From the NCBI GenBank assembly GCA_930367215.1, contig OV884059.1:63831393-63895392 (forward strand): a stretch of DNA of 64,000 bases, given 5' to 3'. The notes under the pieces are model-generated. The model was given only the letters and a program-made list of their open reading frames with translations. It was not told where the DNA came from and searched no databases. Within the stretch, counting starts at the first letter, position 1; each line of letters starts with the position of its first letter. Below are positions 10,500 to 21,835 of the stretch, in pieces. Position numbers and translations under genes: made by a program. Source of the stretch: Pollenia angustigena. Lineage: Eukaryota > Arthropoda > Insecta > Diptera > Polleniidae.

Positions 10500-13170
10500 A
10501 AGCCATTATCCCTAGGGGGTTAAAATGTATGAGCGACCTCTATTAGTTTTTTGGCCCAATATTCTCTATAAATATACTTGCACCTTATCTGCACCCCGTA
10601 GGAAGGCACCCATACAAATATGGTGGTTTAGTGAAATTCTTAAAGTGGCCCTTGCAGAGCGTAGGGTGCTCCTAGACGGGTAAAATCTATGACCAACCTT
10701 ACTTTATTTTAAATCTCCATTATTTATTTCTAACATACCTAACCGCTATCTCCTTTCCTTAAGGGGGCTCCCATATAAAATTTTCAATACAGTCTAGAAA
10801 TATATTGAAGAAAAAGACCCATAACTGGCCAGGAATCGTCCCTAGGTGGATAACATGTATGACCGACTTCTATTAGTTTTTTGGCCCCAACATTTTCTTT
10901 AAATATACTTGCACCTTATCTGCACCCCGTAGGTAGGCTCCCATACAAATATGGTGGTGGTTCAGTGAAATTTTAAAAGTGGCCTCTGCAGAGCGTAGGG
11001 TGCTCCTAGACGGGTAAAATCTATGACCAACCTTACCTTATTTTTCATCTCTATCATTTATTTCTTACATACCTAACCGCTATCTCCATTCCTTAAGGGG
11101 GCTCCCATATAAAATTTGCATTACAGTCTAGAAATATATTGAAGAAAAATATCCATAACTGCCCAGGAATCGCCCTTAGGGGGATAAAATATACGACCGA
11201 CCTATATTAGTTTTTCGGTTCCAACCTTTTCTTTAAATATACTTGCAACTATCTCAACCCCTTAGGGAGGCTCTCATACAAATATGGCGGTTTAATAAAA
11301 TTCTTAAAGTTGGCCCCTGCAGAGCGTGGGGTGCTCCTAAACGGGTCAAATCTATGACGGACCTTACTTTATTTTTCATCTCCATCACTTATTTCTAACA
11401 TACGTAACCCCTATCTCCATTCCTTAAGGGGGCTCCCATACAAAATGTGCAATACAGCCTAGAAATTTATTGAAGTAAACGTCCCATAACTGCCCAGGAA
11501 TCGCCACTAGGGGGATAAAATGTATGACCGACCGCTATTAGTTTTTTATCCTCAACATTTTCTTTAAACATACTTGCAACTTTTCTGTACCCCGTAGGGA
11601 GGCTCCCATACAAATATGGCGGTTTAATGAAATTCTTAAAGTTGGCCCCTGCAGAGCGTAGGGTGCTCCTAGATGAGTCAAATCTATGACCAACCTCACT
11701 TTATTTTTCATCTCCATTATTTATTTCTAACATACCTAACCGCTCTCTCCATTCCTTAAGGGGGCTCTTATATAAAATTTTCAATACATTCTAGAAATAT
11801 ATTGAAGAAAAAGACCCATAACTGACCAGGAATCGTCCCTAGGGGGTAAAAATGTATGACCGACTTCTATTAGTTTTTCGGCCCTAACATTTTTTTAAAT
11901 ATACTTGCACCTTATCTGCACCCCGTAGGTAGGCTCCCATACAAACATGGTGGTTTTTTGAAATTCTTAAAGTGGCATCTGCAGAGCGTAGGGTGCTCCT
12001 AGACGGTTCAAATCTATGACGAACCTCACTTTATTTTTCATCTCCATCATTTATTTTTTACATACCTAGCCGCTATCTCCATTCCTTAAGGGGGCTTCCC
12101 TATACAATTTTCAATACAGTCTAGAAATATATTGAAGAAAAATATCCATAACTGCCCAGGAATCGCCCCCAGGGGGATAACATGTATGACCGACCCCTAT
12201 TAGTTTTTTGGCTCCAACATTTTCTTTAAATATACTTGCACCTTATCTTAACCCCTTAGGGAGGTTCTCATACAAATATGGCGGTTTAATAAAATTATTA
12301 AAGTTGGCCCCTGCAGAGCGTATGGTGCTCCTAGACGGGTCAAATCTATGACGAGCCTTACTTTATTTTTCATCTCCATCATTTATTTCTAACATACATA
12401 ACCCCTATCTCCATTCCTTAAGGGGGCTCCCATACAAAATGTTCAATACAGCCTAGAAATCTATTGAAGTAAACGTCCCATAACTGCCCAGGAATCGCCC
12501 CTAGGGGGATAAAATGTATGACCGACCGCTATAAGTTTTTTATCCTCTACATTTTCTTTAAACATACTTGCAACTTTTCTGTACCCCGTAGGGAGACTCC
12601 CATACAAATATGGCGGTTTAATGAAATTCTTAAAGTTGGCCCCTGCAGATCGTAGGGTGCTCCTAGATGAGTCAAATCTATGACCAACCTCACTTTATTT
12701 TTCATCTCCATCATTTATTTCTAACATACCTTACTGTTATCTCCATTCCTTAATGGGGCTCCCATATAAAATTTTCAATACAGTCTAGAAATATATTGAA
12801 GAAATAGACCCAAAACTGCCCATGAATCGCCCCTAGAGAGATAAAATGTATGACCGGCCTCTATTAGTTTTTTGGCCCCAACATTTTCTTTAAATATACT
12901 TGCACCTCATCTCTACCCCTTATGGAGGCTCCTATACAAATATGGCGGTTTAATGAAATTCTTAAAGTTGGCCCCTGCAGCGCGTAGGATGCTCCTAGAC
13001 GGGTCAAATGTATGACCAACCCCACTTCATTTTTTATCCCCACAATATGTTTCTAAGATATCTACCCGCTTTCTACATTCCTTAAGGGGGCTACCATACA
13101 GACTAGAAAAATGTTGCAGAAAAGTCCCATAGCTGCCCAGGACGCGCCCTTTGGGTGATAAAATATATGG
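10500..13170 (+). repeat. ~330-bp satellite, eight monomers (copy A)
   Basis: Head-to-tail units of about 325-335 bp. Landmarks are CCTAGGGGGATAAAATGTAT, TTAGTTTTTTGGCC, CCCATACAAATATGG, CCCCTGCAGAGCGTAGGGTG and CCTTAAGGGGGCTCCCAT. The GTGCTCC(T/C)A landmark falls near 10,668, 10,998, 11,333, 11,670, 11,990, 12,330, 12,660 and 12,990. It is more GC-rich than its surroundings. A lone reversed monomer occurs at about 45,000-45,420. Confidence 0.93.
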
Positions 13171-13326
13171 CAAACAAATGTATGACAAACAAACAAATTT
13201 ATTAAAAACAAACAAACAGATTAATTATTGGTTGTTTTTGTTTGGCTGCAGGTCCAAGTAAAGAAATAAAAATTAAAAACTTGTGATTTTTGTTTTTAAG
13301 TTTTTATTTTTAATTCCCAATATTTC

Positions 13327-13343
13327 GGTTAGCGTCGCTAACC
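13327..13343. other. Short perfect hairpin GGTTAGCG-T-CGCTAACC
   Basis: An 8-bp perfect stem with a single-base loop, just after AATATTTC. On the minus strand it reads GATGGTTAGCGACGCTAACC followed by GAAATATT, the style of hairpin near the 3' end of several retroelements. In copy B (32,596-32,612) one base differs (GGTTGGCG). Confidence 0.6.
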
Positions 13344-13435
13344 ATCTTTAGGGGTATGTAAACAATTAAAAAATAATAACAAAACTTCACAAAAGCAACT
13401 GTTTAACTTGCTATAAGATTTTCTTAACTGAATGA

Positions 13436-13612
13436 AACAATCAAATAAACAAGCAAACAAACAAACAAACAAACATCCGAACAAACAAACTAACAAACTA
13501 CAAACAAGCATACGAACAGACTTACAGACATTCAAATAAATAAACATTACAATATCATTACAACCAACAAACATACGAACAGACAGACAGACATACATAC
13601 ATACAAAAAAAA
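13436..13612. repeat. AAAC, GACA and ATAC microsatellites (copy A)
   Basis: Tetranucleotide tracts: (AAAC)n-rich sequence at 13,436-13,510, then GACAGACAGACA and ATACATACATAC near 13,576-13,605. The long minus-strand reading frame here (13,338-13,718) is rich in Leu, Phe, Cys and Val because of the repeat and is not a gene. The rest of 13,171-14,178 is AT-rich and without recognisable features. Confidence 0.85.
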
Positions 13613-14173
13613 AATAACATTCCAATATCTTTATATGTACACATGTATATCTAAAAAAAACGATAATGATTTTCAGTGGTAACACGTTTTGTTTATGCTT
13701 TTTGTAAGAAATGCACATGTGTACTTAAAAGGTGGTCTAAGTATTACAACCAATACAACAACAAGCATAGACAAATGGGATTAAAAAGTAAACAGCTGTT
13801 TCTTACTACCCACCTTGGATATAATGCTTAATCTCTAAAAACAAAGAAAAAACGCAAAAGCACAGAATTAATGGCGTCAAATGTATTAATTTAAAATTGA
13901 AAATATGGCAGCACACGAATGGAAAATTTTAAATAAAAATTAAAAATGTAGGCATTTATTTAGAGTCTATAAATTAATGGATACGTTATTTTTAAAAAGA
14001 ATTAAAAGTAAATTAACAATCAAAAAAAAAAAAATTTTTTAAAAAATAGTACTCAAAGTGTTATGTGCCCAAAATCTACTGGTGGTATACGATTTTTTTG
14101 GGCACCGTCCTCAAAGAATGCAAATGTTCCCAAAAAATACGGTAGCTCGAAAAAAAGTGCCGAAAAAGCACGC

Positions 14174-14178
<5 letters not shown>

Positions 14179-14208
<30 letters not shown>
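14179..14208. repeat. (AT)n tract at the copy A/B junction
   Basis: A 30-bp AT dinucleotide run flanked by inverted sequence (GCACGCTGTGC on the left, GCACAGAGTGT on the right), so the tract lies in an imperfect palindrome. It is the last sequence shared by copies A and B. Confidence 0.9.
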
Positions 14209-14211
<3 letters not shown>

Positions 14212-14569
14212 CACAGAGTGTATTTCGGGCACGTGAAATTTTTTCACTTTTTTTAACGGAATCTACAAAATTTTTGAAAATCGGGCATATAGATTCAAAT
14301 ATTTTGCCCTTATTCTTAGAAAAATCGGAGGAAAATCGTTTTTAGCATAAAGCGTATTTTTAGGGTACATTGCTCTACATTGTGTACATTTAAAGGACGA
14401 GTGCCGAATCTGTACACTATGCATATGAAAATTTTTGTTGCCACATATTTCATAAAAAACTGCGTTTTTTATTCCGCCATCATGTTTTTCATTATTGAAA
14501 AACAGTGCTACCGCTGTGATTATTGGAAAACAATGTTACCGTTGTGATACTAAAGTATCGATTTTTGTT
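14209..14569. other. AT-rich noncoding spacer between (AT)n and minisatellite
   Basis: No gene seen. It contains a short diverged tandem pair near 14,490-14,550: GATTATTGAAAAACAGTGCT-type and GATTATTGGAAAACAATGTT-type units. The partner in the preceding unit would be outside the window. Confidence 0.6.
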
Positions 14570-15774
14570 TTTTTGTTAATTTCTTAATATGTTAATTTGT
14601 TTATTGGTTTTTTTGTTTATTTGTTGATTTGTTTATTTATTTGTTTTTTTGCCTATTTATTTGTTTTTTTGTTAATTTGTTTGTTTGTTTATTTGTTAAT
14701 TTCTTTATTTGGGTATTTGTTTATTTGTTTATTTGTTTGTTTGTTTATTTGTTAATTTCTTTATTTGGGTATTTGTTTATTTGTTAATTTGTTTATTTGT
14801 TAATTTGTTTATTTGTTAATTTGTTTATTTGGGTATTTGTTTATTTGTTTATTTAGTAATTTGTTAATTTGTTTATTTTTTTATTTGTTAATTTGTTATT
14901 TTTTTATTTGTTAATTTGTTTATTTGTTAATTTGTTATTTTTTTTATTTGCTTTTTTGTTTATTTGTTAGTTTGTTTGTTTGTTAATTTGTTTATTTGTA
15001 AATTTGTAAATTTGTTTATTTGTTTATTTTTTAATTTGTTTATTCGTTTATTTGTTTATTTGTTAATTTGCTTATTTGTTTATTTGTTAATTTGTTTATT
15101 CGTTTATTAGTTTGTTCGTTTATATGTTAATTGGTTAATTTGTTTATTTGTTTGTTTGTTTATATGTTTTTTTGTTTATTGGTTTATTTGTTAATTTGTT
15201 TATTTGGGTATTTGTTTATTTGTGTATTTGTTAATTTGTTTATTTGGGTATTTGTTTATTTGTTAGTTTGTTTATTTGTTAATTTGTTTATTTTTAAATT
15301 TGTTTATTTGGGTATTTGTTTATTAAGTAATTTGTTAATTTGCTTATTTGTTTATTTTTTTATTTGTTAATTTGTTTGTTCGTGTATTTGTTAATTTGTT
15401 AATTTGTTTGTTTGTTAATTTGTTTATTCGTTTGTTCGTTTATTTGTTAATTTGCTTTTTTGTTTATTTGTTTATTTGTTAATTTTTTAAATTTTTAATT
15501 TGTTTATTTGTTAATTTGTTTATTTGCTTATTTTTTAATTTGTTTATTCGTTTGTTCGTGTATTTGTTAATTGGTTTATTTGTTGATTTGTTAATTTGTT
15601 AATTTGTTAATTTGCTTATTTGTTTATTTGTTTATTTGCTTAGTTATTTATCTGTTTATTTGTTTTTTTGTTAGTTTGTTTATTTGTTTATTTGCTTGTT
15701 TGTTTTTTTGTTTATTTGTTTATTTGCTTATTTGTTGATTTGTTTATTTGCTTATTTGCTTATTTGTTTGTTTG
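14570..15774. repeat. 1.2-kb TTTGTTTATTTGTTAA-type minisatellite
   Basis: An almost pure mixture of TTTGTTTA and TTTGTTAA 4- to 8-base modules with occasional GGTA, CGTT or GCTT variants, running to GTTTGCAACATATG. Open frames at 15,131-15,370 and 15,684-15,869 (Leu/Phe/Val/Cys repeats) arise from the repeat. Confidence 0.95.
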
Positions 15775-16861
15775 CAACATATGTTTTTCATAAATTTCAC
15801 GAATTTCCGATAAAAAATACAACTGAAAAATGTGAAAAAATGCATTTTCTAGGAATGATATACATATGAGGAATTATGCATTAGAGACTATTTTTTTCTG
15901 AAGATTACCGTGTGGCAGCTACAGGCCAAAAATGGTGCAAAAAAATATATAAATTAAAATTTTTCTACATTTTAGCATTTTTGAGGCATTAGATGCAATT
16001 TTTCGGATTATTTTGTTCTACTTTTTTCTCCTTATATTCTGTAGGCTACAATTGTAGCAAAAATAATTTCTAGCCAAGATTTTGACATGAGAAAAAAAAC
16101 GCAAAAACTAGCAAAACGCAAAAGGGTTTCGTTGGTTGCGATAAGTGCTTCGAGAAATTCCACACGAGAAAGAGTTTGAAGTCGATATCCTTAAATATTT
16201 GGACAATTGACCAAAAATTGTGAAATATTTGTAAAAATTTTATATTTTAGCAATTTTAATGCACTAACTACAGTTTTTCATTGCCATTTTTTTTTTAAAG
16301 CTTTCCTTCTCCTAGTTTATAGCTAAGATTATGGCGAAGACAAGAAAACAAAGTTTCTAATTGGTTTTCGAGGTGAAGGGTATATTATATAAAATATAAT
16401 AAAAAAATTGTTAGAACCAAAATTTATTATTGAATAAAAAGTGCTTAAAGTAGTTAAAAGTAAAACTATAACGTGTTTCATAAGGGCGTTATCAAAATCG
16501 AACATTTGAACAGAACATTACATTATTCAACATAAGACTTTGAAGAGTTAACTCTAAAATCGATTTCATCATCTTTAGATACTTTAGCACCTAAAAAAAT
16601 ATAAGTAATTGGGATCTTTAAGGTATGAAGTATATATGGAGTAAACAAAATTAAACAACTTAACAGTAATAAAGGACAGATACTATCTAAGATTGCATCC
16701 TTTCATCTAATATACTGCAAATTTTAGTTTATTATTATATATGAAAATCTTAATAAAAATTTTAAACATTTTTACGTCTAAAAATACTTATAAAAAAAAT
16801 AACATGACAAATGGTAACGCTGGTAATATGCAACTCTGTGTGTTCTTTCTACACTGCTGCT
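15775..16861 (-). mobile_element. Element E, copy 2: truncated and inverted
   Basis: This is the reverse complement of the first ~1.1 kb of element E (matches about 24,876-25,935). It includes the terminal AACGCTG/TGCAACTCTGTGTG motif at 16,817-16,840 and AGCAGCAGTGTAG-type sequence on the minus strand. By eye it is only about 75-80% identical to copy 3. The truncation point is the junction with the TTTG minisatellite, at TTTGCAACATATG. Confidence 0.8.
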
Positions 16862-16920
16862 AATTTAGCTATTTTCTCGTCAAATCCAGCGATTTTTAAT
16901 AAAATTTTACTGGAATAAAT

Positions 16921-19900
16921 AATTTAATTTAAAAAATATGGTTTTTAGCAATTTATAGCTTAATTAACTTATTATTTAAAAAATGTTGCTATTTTAATTG
17001 TCTTTGTTTTATAATATTTCAATAATTTTATTTAAAAAAGGGTGGTTTTTAGAGATTTATAGCTAAATTTAACTTTTATTTAAAAAATTTAGCTATTTTT
17101 GCTTGTTTGTTTTATAATATTCTAATAATTTTATTTCAAAAAGGTTGGTTTTCAGCTATTCATGGCTAAATTTACCTATTATTTAAAAAAAATTAGCTAT
17201 TTTAGCTTATTTGTTTTATAATATTTCAATATTTTTATTTCAAAAAGGGTGGTGTTTTTCAGTGATTTTTAGCTAAATTTACCTATTATTAAAAAAATGT
17301 AGCTATTTTTGCTTGTTTGTTTTATAATATTTCAATAATTTTATTTCAAAAAGGGTGGTTTTTAAAGATTTATAGCTAAATTTATCTATTATTTAAAAAA
17401 TTTAGCTATTTTAGCTTATTTGTTTTAGATTATTTCAATATTTTTATTTCAAAAAGGGTGGTGTTTTTCAGCGATTTTTAGCTAAATTTACCTATTAAAA
17501 AAATGTAGCTATTTTTGCTTGTTTGTTTTATAATATTTCAATAATTTTATTTCAAAAAGGGTGGTTTTCAGCGATTTATAGCCAAATTTACCTATTTTTA
17601 AAAAAATTTAGCTATTTTTACTTGTTTGGTTTTAAATATTTCAATAATTTTATTTCAAAAAGGGTGGTTTCAGCGATTTATAGCTAAATTTACCTATTTT
17701 TAAAAAAATTTAGCTATTTTTACTTGTTTGTTTTATAATATTTCAATAATTTTATTTCAAAAAGGGTGGTTTTCAGCGATTTATAGCTAAATTTACCTAT
17801 TATTAAAAAATTTTTGCTATTTTTACTTGTTTGTTTTATAATATTTCAATAACTTTATTTCAAAAAGGGTGCTTTTTAACGATTTATAGCTAAATTTACC
17901 AATTATTTAAAAAATTTAGCTATTTTTGCTTGTTTGTTTTATAATATTTCAATAATTTTATTTCAAAAAGGGTGGTTTTCAGCGATTTATAGCTAAATTT
18001 ACCAATTATTTTAAAAATTTAGCTATTTTTGCTTGTTTGTTTTATAATATTTCAATATTTTTATTTCAAAAAGGGTGGTTTTTAAAGATTTATAGCTAAA
18101 TTTACCAATTATTTAAAAAATTTAGCTATTTTTGCTTGTTTGTTTTATAATATTTCAATAATTTTATTTCAAAAAGGGTGGTTTTCAGCGATTTATAGCC
18201 AAATTTACCTATTTTTAAAAAAATTTTGCTATTTTTACTTGTTTGGTTTTTAATATTTCAATAATTTTATTTCAAAAAGGGTGGTTTTCAGCGATTTATA
18301 GCTAAATTTACCTATTATTAAAAAAATTTAGCTATTTTTTCTTGTTTGTTTTATAATATTTCAATAATTTTATTTCAAAAAGGGTGGTTTTCAGCGATTT
18401 ATAGCTAAATTTACCTATTATTAAAAAAATTTAGCTATTTTTATTTGTTTGTTTTATAATATTTCAATAATTTTATTTCAAAAAGGGTGGTTTTCAGCGA
18501 TTTATAGCTAAATTTACGTATTATTAAAAAAATTTAGCTATTTTTTCTTGTTTGTTTTATAATATTTCAATAATTTTATTTCAAAAAGGTTGGTTTTCAG
18601 CGATTTATAGCTAAATTTACCTATTGTTAAAAAAATTTAGCTATTTTTGCTGTTTGTTTTATAATATTTCAATAATTTTATTTCAAAAAGGGTGGTTTCC
18701 AGCGATTTATAGCTAAATTTACCTATTATTTAAAAAATTTAGCTATTTTTGCTTGTTTGTTTTACAATATTTCAATAATTTTATTTCAAAAAGGGTGGTT
18801 TTCAGCGATTTATAGCTAAATTTACCTATTATTATAAAAATTTAGCTATTTTTGTTTGTTTGTTTTATAATATTTCAATAATTTTATTTCAAAAAGGGTG
18901 GTTTTCAGCGATTTATAGCTAAATTTACCTATTATTATAAAAATTTAGCTATTTTTGCTTGTTTGTTTTATAATATTTCAATAATTTTATTTCAAAAAGG
19001 GAGGTTTTCAGCGATTTATAGCTAAATTTACCAATTATTTTAAAAATTTAGCTATTTTTGCTTGTTTGTTTTATAATATTTCAATATTTTTATTTCAAAA
19101 AGGGTGGTTTTTAACGATTTATAGCTAAATTTACCAATTATTTAAAAAATTTAGCTATTTTTGCTTGTTTGTTTTATAATATTTCAATAATTTTATTTCA
19201 AAAAGGGTGGTTTTCAGCGATTTATAGCCAAATTTACCTATTTTTAAAAAAATTTAGCTATTTTTACTTGTTTGGTTTTTAATATTTCAATAATTTTATT
19301 TCAAAAAGGGTGGTTTTCAGCGATTTATAGCTAAATTTACCTATTATTAAAAAAATTTAGCTATTTTTTCTTGTTTGTTTTATAATATTTCAATAATTTT
19401 ATTTCAAAAAGGGTGGTTTTCAGCGATTTATAGCTAAATTTACCTATTGTTAAAAAAATTTAGCTATTTTTGCTTGTTTGCTTTATAATATTTTAATAAT
19501 TTTATTTCAAAAAGGGTGGTTTTCAGCGATTTATAGCTAAATTTACCAATTATTTTAAAAATTTAGCTATTTTTGCTTGTTTGTTTTATAATATTTCAAT
19601 AATTTTATTTCAAAAAGGGTGGTTTTCAGCGATTTATAGCTAAATTTACCTATTATTATAAAAATTTAGCTATTTTTGTTTGTTTGTTTTATAATATTTC
19701 AATAATTTTATTTCAAAAAGGGTGGTTTTCAGCGATTTATAGCTAAATTTACCTATTGTTAAAAAAATTTAGCTATTTTTGCTTGTTTGTTTTATAATAT
19801 TTCAATATTTTTATTTCAAAAAGGGTGGTTTTTAAAGATTTATAGCTAAATTTACCAATTATTTAAAAAATTTAGCTATTTTTGCTTGTTTGTTTTATAA

Positions 19901-21835
19901 TATTTCAATAATTTTATTTCAAAAAGGGTGGTTTTCAGCGATTTATAGCCAAATTTACCTATTTTTAAAAAAATTTAGCTATTTTTACTTGTTTGGTTTT
20001 TAATATTTCAATAATTTTATTTCAAAAAGGGTGGTTTTCAGCGATTTATAGCTAAATTTACCTATTATTAAAAAAATTTAGCTATTTTTTCTTGTTTGTT
20101 TTATAATATTTCAATAATTTTATTTCAAAAAGGGTGGTTTTCAGCGATTTATAGCTAAATTTACCTATTATTAAAAAAATTTAGCTATTTTTACTTGTTT
20201 GTTTTATAATATTTCAATAATTTTATTTCAAAAAGGGTGGTTTTCAGCGATTTATAGCTAAATTTACGTATTATTAAAAAAATTTAGCTATTTTTTCTTG
20301 TTTGTTTTATAATATTTCAATAATTTTATTTCAAAAAGGTTGGTTTTCAGCGATTTATAGCTAAATTTACCTATTGTTAAAAAAATTTAGCTATTTTTGC
20401 TGTTTGTTTTATAATATTTCAATAATTTTATTTCAAAAAGGGTGGTTTCCAGCGATTTATAGCTAAATTTACCTATTATTTAAAAAATTTAGCTATTTTT
20501 GCTTGTTTGTTTTACAATATTTCAATAATTTTATTTCAAAAAGGGTGGTTTTCAGCGATTTATAGCTAAATTTACCTATTATTATAAAAATTTAGCTATT
20601 TTTGCTTGTTTGTTTTATAATATTTCAATAATTTTATTTCAAAAAGGGTGGTTTTCAGCGATTTATAGCTAAATTTACCAATTATTTTAAAAATTTAGCT
20701 ATTTTTGCTTGTTTGTTTTATAATATTTCAATATTTTTATTTCAAAAAGGGTGGTTTTTAACGATTTATAGCTAAATTTACCAATTATTTAAAAAATTTA
20801 GCTATTTTTGCTTGTTTGTTTTATAATATTTCAATAATTTTATTTCAAAAAGGGTGGTTTTCAGCGATTTATAGCCAAATTTACCTATTTTTAAAAAAAT
20901 TTAGCTATTTTTACTTGTTTGGTTTTTAATATTTCAATAATTTTATTTCAAAAAGGGTGGTTTTCAGCGATTTATAGCTAAATTTACCTATTATTAAAAA
21001 AATTTAGCTATTTTTTCTTGTTTGTTTTATAATATTTCAATAATTTTATTTCAAAAAGGGTGGTTTTCAGCGATTTATAGCTAAATTTACGTATTATTAA
21101 AAAAATTTAGCTATTTTTTCTTGTTTGTTTTATAATATTTCAATAATTTTATTTCAAAAAGGGTGGTTTTCAGCGATTTATAGCTAAATTTACCTATTGT
21201 TAAAAAAATTTAGCTATTTTTGCTGTTTGTTTTATAATATTTCAATAATTTTATTTCAAAAAGGGTGGTTTCCAGCGATTTATAGCTAAATTTACCTACT
21301 ATTTAAAAAATTTAGCTATTTTTGCTTGTTTGTTTTATAATATTTCAATAATTTTATTTAAGAAAGGGCGGTTTTTATCGATTGATAACTAAATTTAACT
21401 ATTATTTAAAAAATTTTGCTATTTTTTCTTGTTTGTTTTATAATATTTCAATAATTTTATTTCAAAATGGGTGGTTTTTTGCGATTAATACCTAAATTTA
21501 CCTGTTTTAAATTTAGCTATTTTTGCTTGTTTGTTTTATAATCATTCAATAATTTTATTTCAAAAAGGGTGGTTTTCAGCGATTTATAGCTAAATTTACC
21601 TATAATTTAAAAAATTTTGCTATTTGTGCTTGTTTGTTTTATAATATTTCAATAATTTTATTTAAGAAAGCGTGGTTTTTATCGATTGATGGCTAAATTT
21701 AACTATTATTTAAACAATTTTGCTATTTTTTTTTGTTTGTTTTAAAATATTTCAATATTTTTATTTAGAAAAGGGTGGTTTTTATCGATTGATAGCTAAA
21801 TTTAACTATTATTTAAAATAATTGAGCTATTTTAT
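16921..21835 (+). repeat. ~104-bp satellite array, monomeric arm (copy B)
   Basis: About 47 head-to-tail monomers of the same family as 1-2,026. Some multi-monomer blocks recur inside it: the series around 18,100-18,700 closely matches the series around 19,800-20,450, indicating block duplication. The first units (16,921-17,140) are more diverged, as expected at an array edge. Confidence 0.95.

Larger units (their letters stand above)
1..14208. repeat. Copy A of a ~19.3-kb direct segmental duplication
   Basis: Almost everything from position 1 to the (AT)n tract at 14,179-14,208 recurs in the same order and orientation from about 17,138. The offset is 17,142 at the left, 19,115 at 5,726, 19,141 at 7,154 and 19,271 at 8,561, so the unit differs by satellite copy number and a few insertions. 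Non-array blocks show about one to three differences per 100-200 bases by eye. The left edge of copy A is before the window. Confidence 0.95.

Noticed and set aside
13338..13718. 126-residue Cys/Leu/Val-rich frame
   Set aside because: Produced by AAAC/GACA microsatellites; frame and length differ in copy B.
14570..15774. Telomeric repeat array
   Set aside because: Units are irregular TTTGTTTA/TTTGTTAA mixtures; fly telomeres do not use this, and it is internal.
15131..15869. Hydrophobic repeat frames resembling membrane proteins
   Set aside because: Direct translation of the TTTGTTTA minisatellite.
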